In this document: piece after piece, positions 42,966-53,759 of the stretch
How positions within the stretch are numbered: position 1 is the stretch's first letter
Layout: every line of letters starts with the position of its first letter
NCBI GenBank assembly: GCA_037178625.1
Contig: JAWZXG010000029.1
Coordinates: 124,001-188,000, forward strand
From: Skeletonema tropicum
Lineage: Eukaryota; Bacillariophyta; Thalassiosirophyceae; Thalassiosirales; Thalassiosiraceae
Direction: 5' to 3'
DNA length: 64,000 nucleotides
Made by a program: the position numbers and the translations under genes
Notes under the pieces: generated by a model
What the model saw: only the letters and a program-made list of their open reading frames with translations
Databases searched by the model: none
Told to the model about the DNA's origin: nothing

Positions 42966-44931
42966 GGCCGATCCTTACGGTCTGTCACACATGACAATTT
43001 ACTTGAAGTAGAAAATAAAATCAGAAAATTTTGACCCTTACGGGCCCCTTTTTTTTGTCTAGTCCTCAACCCAACAACTACACAAAAGGGAAAAAGAGGC
43101 CAGAAAACTGTCTAGTTGGATTCCAAGTACATAAATTGTACAGATGATAATACAGTTGATCGAGATGAACCGACGTCTTCTCATTCCATTTCTTTACTGC
43201 CAATGACATCAATTTAAATTACGGCTGCACAATCAATTGAGTTGCCTCGCCATCATCACCTTTCCTTCAACTAGTTTTTATTGCTGCTATTGAGTATGGC
43301 ATCAAGTGCAGTATCAGCCGGGCCTGCACCGGCACCGGCACCGGCACCACCGCCACCACCAAAGAAGAGCACATCAGCTGAAATCGACAGTCGCAGTCAT
43401 AAGGAAATACAGCGGTTATGTGCTGCCTTTGCTTTGCATTCCTGCCGAGGAACAACCTACAACAGAAGTACTCTAGAAAAAGAATTGAAGAAACGTTTCC
43501 ATGGTGATGCTAACGTGTCATCACAAATTGAAGACTTCATCAAGGGAAAAAATCATTACAAGGTATTACAGAAGAAGGCAGATGTACATAACACCGGCCT
43601 GTCATCTGAATCAGGTTGGGAAACTGTGCTACATGAAAATTTCCGCCGTGGCAACTCTCCTCTTATTTATGGTGACAACCTCACAATGGATGTCCTCGCA
43701 CGATCTGCCAAAACAAATCCAAATTCCACTATCGGGGGAGCGTCGTTGTTCAAGTTTGCCAGGTTTGAGATTGCTGAAGCATTAAAAATACAGACCTGCA
43801 TGTCTGATGCTGTACAGGCTGGTATTGTGGCTGGTCCCACTGATGGTCGTTATCAGTTTGCTTCAGGTAAGAACGACTCTGACCTAATTCATTTCTTATT
43901 CTTTCGAATGAAGAACTTTGACCTATACTATGGTCCCAGTGGTGGAGGCGATGAATTGGACGAGGCTAATGGAACGCCATACGCTACATCCTGGTTCCCG
44001 AACGGTTGGTTCTTATTCTGGCTAGTACAAAGATCTTGCTGTTGTTGAACAGAACATGAGAAAATTGGACCAGCAGAAAGTTGCGGGACGAATTGCGCTT
44101 CTCAGTACACTTCTCAAGTCAAAACATGACGGGATAGCAAGTGTACAGAAGGATGTTGATCGATACATGCTTCTTGATATGAAATCAGAAGCAAAGGCAC
44201 TAATGCAGTCTTTGTCTGAAAAACGGGAAGAAATTGCGACACTTGAAGAAGAGCTGTTGAAGTTGAATAACATTACAAGTGAGAATGAATCAGCGCATAC
44301 TGAGCAATTCCTGGAGCTAGGAGCAGCGGCAACTAGAATGGGAAAGCGCCTAAGTGGTAAGAAGCGTGCTGCAGACGAAGTTGATCTTAGTTGCACATCG
44401 AATGAGTCAAATGAGGAGGAGGATGAAGATGATGTTGAAATGATTAATGCAAGCGATAATAATACACCAAACTAAATACTTAATTGCACCTATTGATATG
44501 AAAAATGTTACAATTTATTGATCTAATTAGGCATCTGGCCTCTTCGTCGAGGCCAGATGATTTCGTTCCTGTCGAATTTGATATTGAAGTGCTCTACTAA
44601 CTTTGAGCGAAAATAGTCTAAACTCAAGCGTCATTAATGGACATTGCATCGTCCCTCATCTGACCAAGCAGATCGGCTGCAGCTGCGTAAGACATGGTGG
44701 TGGCGGAGGGTGTACTATTGTAGTTGCACAAGATGGAAGTGGCTGCAGCCGAGCGAGGCGAGGTAAATATTAAATAGAAGAAGAAGGCGTCGGAGGTCTT
44801 GGCGCGTGCGACGTGGAACAAATCCAGAAAAAAATCTACACAACACCGTAAGGCTCAAAAATTGGCACCTAGTAATTTTGTACTTGTAGCTAGAGTACAA
44901 AAATATTTTTGACTCACCGTAAGGATCGGCC
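42966..44931. mobile_element. PIF/Harbinger-like element enclosing a gene
   Basis: Perfect 16 bp inverted ends GGCCGATCCTTACGGT at 42966-42981 and the mirror at 44916-44931, flanked by taa on both sides (42963-42965 and 44932-44934). A 3 bp TAA/TTA duplication and GG-starting TIRs are typical of PIF/Harbinger. A second ccttacgg box lies about 55-75 bp inside each end. The two-exon gene at 43296-44475 is inside. No DDE transposase is found. The boundaries rest on short repeats, so a false pairing is possible but would need the TSD to match by chance as well. Confidence 0.65.
43296..44475 (+). CDS. Unknown protein, coiled-coil C-terminus, inside a TIR pair
   Basis: Exon 43296-43866 starts at ATG with a Pro/Ala-rich leader (APAPAPAPPPPPKK). 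It continues with a helical block HKEIQRLCAAFALHSCRG, then EKELKKRFHGDANVSSQIED, and ends GRYQFASG at donor gtaaga. The second exon, about 44033-44475, reads DLAVVEQNMRKLDQQKV and becomes a long coiled coil (MKSEAKALMQSLSEKREEI, TLEEELLKLNN). It ends with a basic patch (GKRLSGKKRAADE, NLS-like) and an acidic tail. The acceptor tacaaag at 44032 keeps the frame (337 aa), but other acceptors in 43900-44032 cannot be excluded. No family is recognised. The NLS-like patch suggests a nuclear protein. Confidence 0.58.
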
Positions 44932-44934
44932 TAA

Positions 44935-45953
44935 ATACTTAAAAAAAAAAAAAAATAAAATATATACTTCAGCAGTGGCGCAGCATCTGGCATTTCCATT
45001 CCGAATCCTACCTTCTACCACGCTCAAAAAACAAAAAATCACAACACTCAGAAAATCGCACCAAAAATATTTTGCTAACAAACTATATACGCACAAAACA
45101 CAAACACATCCTGACTGAATCTACTGCTCTCTACGCTCAACATCGACCCTCAGGCTATGCCCACCGGCCATAGGTTGATAGAAAATGTTCTTACCTTTCG
45201 ATTAAGCCGCCGGGAGTCATCCTATGCACTATTCGCATTACAGTGGCTGCATATATAGGTGCTCATATTCGTATGCTTCATACATAGAATCACTATTTAC
45301 TAGAGGTGAAATAGGCCATTTTGGACCGATGCTTGCGCTTTATCTATTAGCTATATGTCGGTCAACCAATTAATAATTGTATTTGAATATACTTCCTCAA
45401 GAGTTTCTAGATATCTGTTTGGGTTGGTTCAACATGTTGATATGAGCGCTCTATGCTCTATGCATGGAGGGCATACTCACGGTTGTTTTGTGTATTTGTG
45501 CGGTGTTGCAGTTGCCTATTTTTAAAATATCGCGGGAAGTAAAATCGCACCAAAATTTTGGTGCGATTTTCAGAGCGTGTCTTGCTTGATGTATGTGTGT
45601 CTTTATGCGAGATGCGAGATGCGAGTCGCGAGGAGGTCGCGAGTCGCGCAGATAGCTCGAGGGTGATTATTTATGATATGACATTCGCATTTACTCCTAC
45701 TCATTTTATCACCAAGCCAGTGTGGTCAAGCTGAGTGGTTAGTTACTTATCTCATTAGGGGATAAACTATTCTTCATGAGGTGAACACTTCAAAACAAAC
45801 ACTTCAGGTGACACATAAAAAGCAAACACAGCTTGCGTTGGTTGCTTGTTGCTTGTTGGTTCAGCGAGCGAGCAAAGCAATCGTACGATGTCGATTGTCC
45901 GCAAGGAACCTCAATGATGAGAAACTAACATACCATAACACAATAGACTAATA
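44935..45953. other. Intergenic region without recognised genes
   Basis: AT-rich, with a homopolymer A tract, the 30 bp palindrome and short tandem gcgag words. Promoter function for the gene at 45954 is assumed; no motif stands out. Confidence 0.4.
45541..45570. repeat. Perfect 30 bp palindrome
   Basis: AAAATCGCACCAAAA is followed directly by its exact reverse complement, with no spacer. A half-site aaaatcgcaccaaaaat recurs at about 45052-45068. It could be a cruciform, a dimeric binding site, or the core of a decayed element. The rest of 44932-45953 contains an A-run at 44938-44955, a small degenerate gcgagatgcgag repeat near 45610-45650, and no credible gene. Confidence 0.8.
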
Positions 45954-48230
45954 ATGGCACTTCGACCAATTGGAGTGTATCTGCTCACCGGCAGTGCCCT
46001 TCATGCTCAAAAGAAAACAGTGTATCATGTGGGCAAAATGACCCAGCTCGCTAGCGAGGCTGCATCCCTCACAACGCTCGCCGGCGAGGAGCTAGAGTCC
46101 TCCATCACGATTGGAGAGAAGGCAGCAGTAGAATCAGAGCAAGGTTTAGAGCTTCAATCCGCATCGATAGAGTTGGGACTTGATGCCGAAAGAGAATTTG
46201 CACAAGCGGCTGTAGAGAAGGCACTGGCGGAGGAATATTCAGAGCAGGCAGAATTATTACACGAACAAGCCGCGGAGAAGACAGCAGAGTCTGAAATCGC
46301 AATTGCAAGAGCAAGAGACGATCTTGCTGCATCAGAAGAGTTGCTTGCGCAAGTTCAAAAAGATCGGGCCGCCGAATTAATAAATGAAGAGAAGAGTGCT
46401 GCATTTTTTGAAGACTCATCGGCTGCAGAAGAAGTTGCTACTGTGGCTCAAGAGAAGGCAGCAAGATACGAAGCTTTTGTTATAAAAAATGAGGCAAAAA
46501 GCTTGAAAGATGGTGAATCATTGGCCCAGACCGAAGCGGGAGCATTGGAGGGTGCAGAGACAGTAGCAGCATGTACACCCATTCCATTCATCAATGTTTT
46601 TTGTGAGGCTTTGGGAGCAATAAGTGAAACAGCCTTACAAGCTCGGGCGGCGTTTGTGGGTGCCAAAACGGCAATAGAGAGTTTAGCTGGTGCTTCCGCT
46701 CAACGTAAAGAGAATGCGGAGCTAGCACTTGCATTAGAAAAGCAGGAGGAGGCAGCGAGGTGAGCAACAATCAAAGTGCAACATTTGTGATCGTCGTATC
46801 ATCAATTCTTACACATTTGCGTCTCACTACTTCGCAACAGATTAGCAGCTGAAAGCAAGAAATACCAATTAATGGCAGAAGAGGAGGATGCAAAAGCTAC
46901 GGGAGAATTTGCAGAGGCTGAAAAGTTGAAAGTAGATATGGAAGAGTCGGGATACTTGGCACAGAATGAGAAAAATGAGGCGTTGAAAGACGAGGCATTG
47001 GCAGCACTGGATGAAGACGCGGCAGCGGAATACGCTGCCAAGTCAGCCCGAGATGAAGCCATTGGCACTGAGGAAGAAGCGTCATCAATAGCTGCACAGA
47101 CGCAAGCGGAAGAGCTTTTGGGTTCAAGCACTGGAGAAGAACTTTCCGCAAACAGTATGCGTGTAGATGCAGAGTCAAAGGGGGCTGAGGCTGAACAAGT
47201 GACGCAAAGATCTTTAGCACATGGCACTCATGCATTTGGTTTTGCATTTCAGTCATTAATGACAGCTTGCCTCGTCATTTACGTCGTTGTGATGCGGTTT
47301 CTCTTCCATTTCGCAGTGCCAGTCATCAAACGCTCATTCACATCAGAGTCACAATTTACTACTTTGGAATTTGGAGAACGGTTGCTGCTGCTAGCAATGC
47401 ATTTTTCTGTCGTACTGGGAACGATTACATTACTTGCGGATCGGCTAAACTTCGATGATGACGCAATAACAAGAATGAAAGCTTTTGTTCTTCTAGCCTC
47501 AGCTGCTGGGCTTTTCGAGTCAACAGGGATTCATTCTCTCACTGAAGCGTGCTGTTGTTGTATGAATGGGAATGATGCAATCACTACAACTAAGTCAATT
47601 GTTGTATCGTTTGCATCAAACATAATCTACTTGGTCCCAGTAGTGCTGATGGAATGTCTGATATTAGTTGTTGTATTCGGACCAAACGTTTTCGATCAAA
47701 TACACGACACTCTTGGAGGTAATCAAGTGTTGCTTTGGTTTGCAATGCTGCTGATGTTCTCCATGCGCATCTTCAAGTTCAAGAGGATATCTGTGGAGAA
47801 ACCTGATCAAGCAAAGCACAAAAGTGAATTGCAGAGTGGAGTGGAAGAAGGCTATTTTTGTGGTGATGAACGCGAAAGCTTAAGCGCGTTAAACACAAAT
47901 GAATTGGAACAGGAGTACGGCTCCATGGAAGAAATATCACTTCTCAGTTCTCCCGAATCATCAGAGGTGAACACTGAAAGTGTTGTTAAAGAGACGAGCC
48001 CAAGCTTCTCTCAAAAGATTTGTCAGTATTGGAAGAGTCTTCAGATGCCGGCAGATCTGTTCGTGTGTTCCCTGATGATAATGCAGCTCGTTCACTCCTT
48101 TCCGCTATTGACAGTATTAGAACCTGTCTCAAAGTCGTTTTTTGGAATGGCGGCTTCGTTGTATGTACCGATATTGCTCTTGGTGAGCATTTGTTTCCTG
48201 TTTTGTGTCCATTTTATGTTTGTGCGTTGA
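45954..48230 (+). CDS. Long Ala/Glu coiled-coil protein with C-terminal multi-TM domain, unknown
   Basis: Exons 45954-46759 and 46841-48230 flank an 81 bp intron (gtgagc ... cgcaacag, phase 2), giving 731 aa. Residues about 20-390 are an almost continuous Ala/Glu/Lys helix (repeats such as AEKTAESEIAIARARDDLAA and EEEDAKATGEFAEAEKLK), interrupted near 205-225 by a hydrophobic Cys/Pro segment (AACTPIPFINVFCEALGAIS). From about residue 395 six or more membrane segments follow, with a conserved-looking Cys cluster SLTEACCCCMNGNDA. An acidic cytosolic loop of about 90 residues precedes the last two helices. I know no family with this architecture. It may be a membrane-anchored tether or scaffold. 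A homology search with the TM part would be decisive. Confidence 0.72.
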
Positions 48231-48301
48231 AAGCTAAATAAGGTATAATATGCTAAATGTTACGAGAATCAGCCAACCACGAATCTGAATATCAACATTA
48301 T

Positions 48302-49288
48302 CTATATCTTTCCTTGCAGATGAGAACTTTTGGCATCCGCTATTATTTCCTCTAGGTCGCACAAGAACTCTTCCATGACGGAGCCATGCAAGCTATGGTA
48401 TCCAGTTGGATAGGTCTTGACAGATATTGTTGCAGGCATGCGCTCAATCATTTCGTTGATACTTTCTTCTTCGCAAACACTACCAATACCAGCCACTAAT
48501 AAGTGTATTTTGAAAGTTTTGGAATTTGCATAATGTTTTGCTATTGCATTCCAGCAAGTTGAGCCACTGTTTGAATCAAATATTCTCCCATAGCACAGTG
48601 CCCGAAAAGCCGGATGGACATCACTCCAGTACTGGCCCTCGCTGCCATGCTCATAAACCCTTCTTTCTCTTACCCATTTGTCAACCATGTCTGAAGGATA
48701 TCCAATCTCACCAAACGCTTTTCTCAAGCTATCCAAATTTGGATGAAGCTTCTCAAAAGATAACGCCTTTGTCTCATCAAAGTTGGGTATAAAATTACTT
48801 TCCACCTTACGACGCCTGATATCCATATCTTCAATCACAAGCGCTGAAACATCTTCAGGATACTTTGCCGCATAACACATGGCGATCCGGCCGCCCATAC
48901 TGTGACCTACTAGAACAAAGCGTTTCTTTTGCAGCAACGGATGAGAGTCGACAACACTTTTTACATCTGCTACTAATGCATCTGCAGTGAAGTCATCAGG
49001 GTTACCCAATTCAGAGTTTCCACAGCCTCGGCAATCAATTGCAATTGAAGGCGATGCTATACGCTGCTGCACTCGTCTCCACGTATGTGATGAGGAGTCA
49101 AGTCCGTGAATGAAAAGTGTGGCAGGTTCATCTGTGTTGGCACCATTTGGTGGTGGACAACTCGCTACGTAAGAAATGGCCAAGTTGTTCGATGATGATA
49201 TAATTGTACGAGGAAGAGTCATTGCGCTGGTTGATATCGGCAACAGCAGCAAGGAAAGAAGATAGAATAGGTGCATGCTGCTAGCCAT
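48302..49288 (-). CDS. Alpha/beta hydrolase with signal peptide
   Basis: Single exon, 328 aa from ATG 49288, with another ATG at 49276. MHLFYLLSLLLLPISTSAM is a signal peptide. The fold is clear: ATLFIHGLDSSSHTWRRV (oxyanion HG), AIDCRGCGNSELG, the nucleophile elbow VLVGHSMGGRIAMCYA and VSALVIEDMD. The C-terminal GYHSLHGSVMEEF supplies a candidate catalytic His. It resembles the epoxide hydrolase/ABHD11-type branch. The residue after the signal cleavage is not Phe, so secretion or ER retention is more likely than plastid import. The start is 168 bp from the divergent gene at 49457. Confidence 0.86.
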   Translation of the reverse strand: MASSMHLFYLLSLLLLPISTSAMTLPRTIISSSNNLAISYVASCPPPNGANTDEPATLFIHGLDSSSHTWRRVQQRIASPSIAIDCRGCGNSELGNPDDFTADALVADVKSVVDSHPLLQKKRFVLVGHSMGGRIAMCYAAKYPEDVSALVIEDMDIRRRKVESNFIPNFDETKALSFEKLHPNLDSLRKAFGEIGYPSDMVDKWVRERRVYEHGSEGQYWSDVHPAFRALCYGRIFDSNSGSTCWNAIAKHYANSKTFKIHLLVAGIGSVCEEESINEMIERMPATISVKTYPTGYHSLHGSVMEEFLCDLEEIIADAKSSHLQGKI

Positions 49289-49456
49289 CACATCAGAGTC
49301 CGAAGCTCGTTACAACAACATTACAATAGCAAGCAACAAGCGTGTTCAAGTGGTTCAAGGGCCGGTGAATGGCGGACAAAATAGAAATAGATACTACCAA
49401 TTCCTCCGCTGAGACGTTTGATATTGCTCCATACAGCTACTAAGAAACTTGGAGTA

Positions 49457-50444
49457 ATGCCCTCTACAATGCCCAAACTAAAGTACAACAGTTCATCATC
49501 ATTAACACCAACTGATTCCCTGTCGGCAGCCATGCCGCCCAGGAAGAAGAGAAAGTCATCGGGTGCACCCAAGGAGCCCGAAGATCCGCTTGAGTTTGTC
49601 ACTCATGTCAGAGACAAGGCTCAGAAGCGCTTTGTGAGCAGGCGCAAGAATATCATCTATGACATCGAACAAAATGTTCGGGAGATCCGAGCTCTGCTAA
49701 ACATCAACGCCGAGATATTTGGCCGCGTTATGGACGCTGCGAGTAACTACAGTAGTGGTAAATCTGCGACGTTGACGAGGTATGGATTTGATGTCGTGAA
49801 GGTGCGTCAAAGCGGTAGAAAGACAGAGTTCATCACTGAAGCGGCAGTGTCAGAGAAGGTGTTTCGTATCGGCGCATTGCTGCAACTCCCTGCTGATTTA
49901 ACCGGCGTACTAGTAGTCCAATATCAGGCTGCTCCGTTCGGTAACTTTATTGATTACAATGAGAAGCGCACTAATGTTGCATGACAATATTCTTGAGCCA
50001 TTCCTCGTCAAGTTGAAAGATCACGTTGAGTCTATACATGTATTACTGGGGGAAATGGAAAGTTGGCTTTTGGAATCACAGAGAAAAATTGAATTTATTG
50101 AGTCAACATTTGATAAGAAGTTGGAAGCTCCCTCTGCTGATAATCTCCATGTTGAAGAAGCATTAGACTGCAATTGTCCTGGTACACACCCAACTTATGA
50201 TTTATGCCGTCGCTGCGGCCAACAATTCAACACTCATACATTTTATGTTTATGGTGAGACGATTCGTTACTGCACACATGGTGCCTTTTCGGGGAAAAGG
50301 TTCAGTTGCAAGAAGAAGACAAGTCCAAAAGAATACATTCTTGCAAAATATAACGATGCTGGAAAGTTTGAGAAGACATTTCAGATTTCAACTGAGAGTG
50401 AACAAGCGAAACTTAAGAAATTTCTAGACTATATGGACAGTTGA
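49457..50444 (+). CDS. Unknown basic/Cys-rich protein, splice uncertain
   Basis: An N-terminal frame from ATG 49457 contains MPPRKKRKSSGAPKEPEDP (basic, NLS-like) and helices (IIYDIEQNVREIRALLNIN). It runs to about 49980. A second frame ending at 50444 carries a coiled coil (HVLLGEMESWLLESQRKIEF) and a metal-site-like block CNCPGTHPTYDLCRRCG, then YCTHGAFSGKRFSCKKK. An intron must join them. Candidates are gtgcgt at 49802 to tag at 49916 (115 nt), or gtaact at about 49943 to gaaag near 50020 (79 nt); both keep frame. The family is not recognised. The Cys/His pattern and basic N-terminus suggest a nuclear zinc-binding protein. Confidence 0.55.
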
Positions 50445-50762
50445 AATCTGGGGTGGTTTAGTGTGAATTAAGGTGTGAATCATTGTGTGTTAGTAAGGAG
50501 AAACTAAGATTTGAAAACTAGTGATGCCTCTTTTATATTGTGGACGCGATCTATTAATGATGTACTATTCTAAGAACATATCTCATCAATGGTTACATTC
50601 AGAATCATTCGCTTTATTGTATCTCTAACTCTAACTTCCATCCAAACCTTCTCCAATTGCAAAGTATCGTACAATAGGAATGCCATCGAAGTGTTCTGAA
50701 TCCTTAGAGAAATTACTTCATAAATTAATTTTCGTCCCGTCAGAGCAAGAAGCAATTAGCAA

Positions 50763-50834
50763 GCTTCCTTGGCTCAATGGTAGAGCATCTGTCTTCGGAA
50801 CAGAAGGTTGCGGGTTCGAGTCCCGCAGGGAGTA
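50763..50834 (+). tRNA. tRNA-Arg (anticodon TCG)
   Basis: The 72 nt cloverleaf folds completely. The acceptor stem GCTTCCT/AGGGAGT has two G-U pairs. The D-arm is GCTC/GAGC. The anticodon stem TCTGT/ACAGA encloses the loop CTTCGGA, with anticodon TCG reading CGA. The variable loop has five bases and the T-arm is GCGGG TTCGAGT CCCGC. The discriminator base is A. The internal A box TGGCTCAATGG and B box GGTTCGAGTCC match the Pol III consensus, and cttttt just downstream is the terminator. There is no intron and CCA is not encoded. Confidence 0.95.
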
Positions 50835-50878
50835 CTTTTTGCATCTCTCGCTCTTGATTTGCGAGCGCATCACGTGTA

Positions 50879-51254
50879 TTGACCTTATTACCGCGGGCAC
50901 GCCCAGTGGGCTAAGCAATCTCTTTGCGGTTTCCCCTATTCTGCTACTGCGGATCGATTTTTTCACAATTTTGTTACAATAGAGCTTTCAGTTAGAGAGC
51001 AGCTCTCATGGCCAAAAATAAGTTCACCACCTACCCAGCAAAGTATGCACTCACATAATAGTCACCTAAAGGATAGTATCTCGGGTCAAGCATGTAAACC
51101 ACTTCACTGAAACTTAATTTTCGGCATTTGAGCGGCTCTCTAAGAACCTCACACAAAATTGTGGAAAAATCGATCCGCAGTAGCAGAATAGGGGAAACCG
51201 CAAAGAGAGGAGATAAATTCAAATAGGCAGGGGGCACCGGTATTAAGGTCAATC
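50879..51254. repeat. Foldback inverted repeat beside the tRNA gene
   Basis: A 54 bp segment at 50920-50973 (ctctttgcggtttcccctat ... cacaattttg) is repeated inverted at 51154-51207 with one mismatch. Weaker similarity extends outward to attgaccttattaccg (about 50878) and cggtattaaggtcaat (ending about 51254). The spacer is about 180 bp. It starts about 45 bp after the tRNA terminator. It resembles a foldback or MITE remnant, but no target duplication is clear. Confidence 0.75.
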
Positions 51255-51471
51255 GTAGTGTCTGATGTGGAGTACATCCTTTTTGCCAACAAACCTCCAG
51301 CCAACACGAACTCCCCTACAACTCTTACTGGATCAATTATTTGTATGATGCTCATAGGTTATTTTATGTGTGTCATGATTGTTTAGCCGCTTCCTCCACT
51401 CATTCTCTTCAAATCATCCAAAAGACAACTAGTCCTCCATCTCACTTCTTCATCTGGTTCTTCGTATCTCT

Positions 51472-52419
51472 TCAAAGGTAACAAATCTGGTGTAACACTT
51501 TGATCTGTGTATGCGTCATCTGCTGCTCTTGAAACTCTTCAACCAATTCCGGTGCCTCTGAATCCAAATCCTCTGTCTGTTCCAACAGCCAACACAATTC
51601 CAATGCTACTGTTCCCTGTAGCTGTGCCTCGTGTGGATTATCTTTCGTGTCCAAACAAATGACATGAATTGCTTTAAATTCCTCCGTCGGTTCTCTACAT
51701 TGTAAATCATCAATCACAGCGTCGTAAATTCTCTCTTCAAACGCAATTACAACGTCGTGATTTTGTATTTCTACTGTAGGTGTATCTTGCCACCGTTTTG
51801 GAGCGACCTATATCATATTGTGTAGATGAGTAGATGATGCATATTATGTTAAAAGATCATTTGTTTCTGAGCCAAAATATTGATAGAGAGGATTTTATCT
51901 AAATAGTACAAAATATACTCAACCTTACCTTCACAGAAGCACCACGCTTACAAAGCTGCAACACACCATTATGCATGAAAAACGCCACATCTTCCGGAGT
52001 TTCCGATAAAGATTTATACATGTCGGCGTAGGGTGTGCCAAATTTAAAGATGCGTGGTTCCATCGCCGACTTTCCGGGGAGACGGACTTGTGTTCCTGTG
52101 CCATAACTTTCTACTCTCATTCCTTGTGTTGTTTGATGTTGTGTAATTATGATTTATTAGGTCACAATGCAGGGTTGAACAAAGAAGATGAGCACTACAG
52201 ATCACACCAATGGTGATAAATCAATCAAAATTCAAATGAACAATACCGCATTAACATTAACATCTTCGACATACCTGCATTTTGTAATCGAACATGTGCC
52301 TCCATAGACCTGTTGATGTTAGAGGAGCAAACAGTTCCGAAACTTAATTTGGACGACCTCCGTCTCGCCGATGGAGGCGGTATGCCAGGTGGTGTAGAGG
52401 GGCGATGTAGGCCGACCAT
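51472..52419 (-). CDS. SSU72: Ssu72, RNA polymerase II CTD phosphatase
   Basis: Three exons, 52275-52419, 51929-52122 and 51472-51807, with introns of 152 and 121 bp, give 224 aa. The first splice restores RLQNAGMRVESYGTGTQVRL, the second SVKVAPKRWQDTP. The phosphatase loop CX5R is VCSSNINRSMEAH (Cys31, Arg37). The catalytic Asp region is AFEERIYDAVIDDL, followed by IHVICLDTKDNPHEAQLQG and the terminal HTQIKVLHQICYL. Family members dephosphorylate Ser5/Ser7 of the Pol II C-terminal domain and join the 3'-end processing complex. A Pro/Arg/Ser-rich N-terminal extension of about 25 residues is extra. The start is the first ATG in a frame that is otherwise open upstream only from non-ATG codons. 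Confidence 0.96.
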
Positions 52420-53759
52420 ATTGATGTGGAAGCGTATTAAATTGGAAGCGCTATCAAGCAAGAAGTAGTATCTACTCTCTCTCCTAAAGAGCATCAGTGC
52501 ACAGCGTAGTAGCAAGAAGCACGAAGGAAAAGAATAGAAAAAATACAGTGAGTTCACCGTACCGTAAGTAGGTAGGTACTTCTACCTACTTTAGTTGCCC
52601 TCGGATCGGGTATGGTAGGTGCGCGCGGTGTGTCCATCGTTGAGGCGGGCAACTACTACCTACTCCTACTTATACAATACTGTGGACCGCCCGCCCGGGC
52701 AACTTTTTGGTCCGGACCGATGAGAAATGAGGTACCGGGTGTGGATTCCATCAAGTATATACCCACCCGGCGGGTTTTTGGAATGGGTAGATACCCTACC
52801 CTCCTACCCGAGTAGGTGTGTGCCAGCAGGACATGAGGTGGGTACTTTGAAAAAGAAGCAAAAGGAGGCAAAAGGTGCTGGAGGAGGTGGCAGGAGTAGT
52901 GCAAATGTGTAGTTCAAGCAAATTTTAGATGTAGTTTAACTCGAATCAATTGCATAAAATGATTGCAATTATTCTCCTGCCTCCTCAGACCATAAAATTT
53001 ACAGTCCAGAGAAATAGCCTTTTCGAAACGCTGAGGACTCAATTTTCGCAGATAATCAAACCAGGTGTATGCACAAAAGAAACCCTCGAGGAAAGCATTT
53101 GATGGACGTAGAGCTGAGATTGACAGTGCTACACAGATCTAGTACCCACACCTACCCAAAACCCAGAAAATTGGGGTCCAAATGTTCACCCCAATGGGAG
53201 GTAAGTAGATGTGGGTATCGAAAGAGCGAGCAAGAGTCCAGGTGAAAGCGGGAAAGTAAAACGTGTGAATCCAATATTTAGGACGAACATCATTCACTTT
53301 CATGTAGCAAAAGCATACAATATCAATGATAGCGCCAAAGACCTAAATGATTAATGCAAATAGGAGTAAAACAGTGTAGTGGGACAATACCTAGGGGCTG
53401 ATCTACCCTTGGGCTGATTGCTAAAATGAAAACGTTTGAAACGATGTGATGACGGTCGACAATGTAGCGCCACATCGAAAACACAGACATCGTCAGATAA
53501 TGAACGAAGCTGCAGCATGGCTCCTACCTACGTCATCAGTCTGAAAAAGAAAATGTCCTCCTCCGACATACCAAAGTATAATAAAAAACGAGTTAGTCTG
53601 ACCTAAATTGATACGGTAGCTACAGAATACCAAAGTAGACCAACGTAGGTCACCTCCAACGTTATGTCAAAGCTTCCATGAGCTAAACAGTCTGATAAGA
53701 GCAAAATGATCACGACCAAATCATAAAACCTAAACCCAAAATGAAGAGGCTTGTGAGAC
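52420..53759. other. Intergenic, repetitive G/C-rich patches
   Basis: No credible gene. Around 52563-52830 there are inverted gtaggta/tacctac words (such as aagtaggtaggtacttctac) and several gggta/taccc runs reminiscent of the element at 20886-21057. These may be remnants of related elements, but I cannot set ends. The rest, to the satellite at 53760, shows no structure. Confidence 0.4.

Noticed and set aside
44624..44821. 65-codon minus-strand frame inside the Harbinger-like unit
   Set aside because: Short, no domain, no splice signals that extend it; not supported as a gene.
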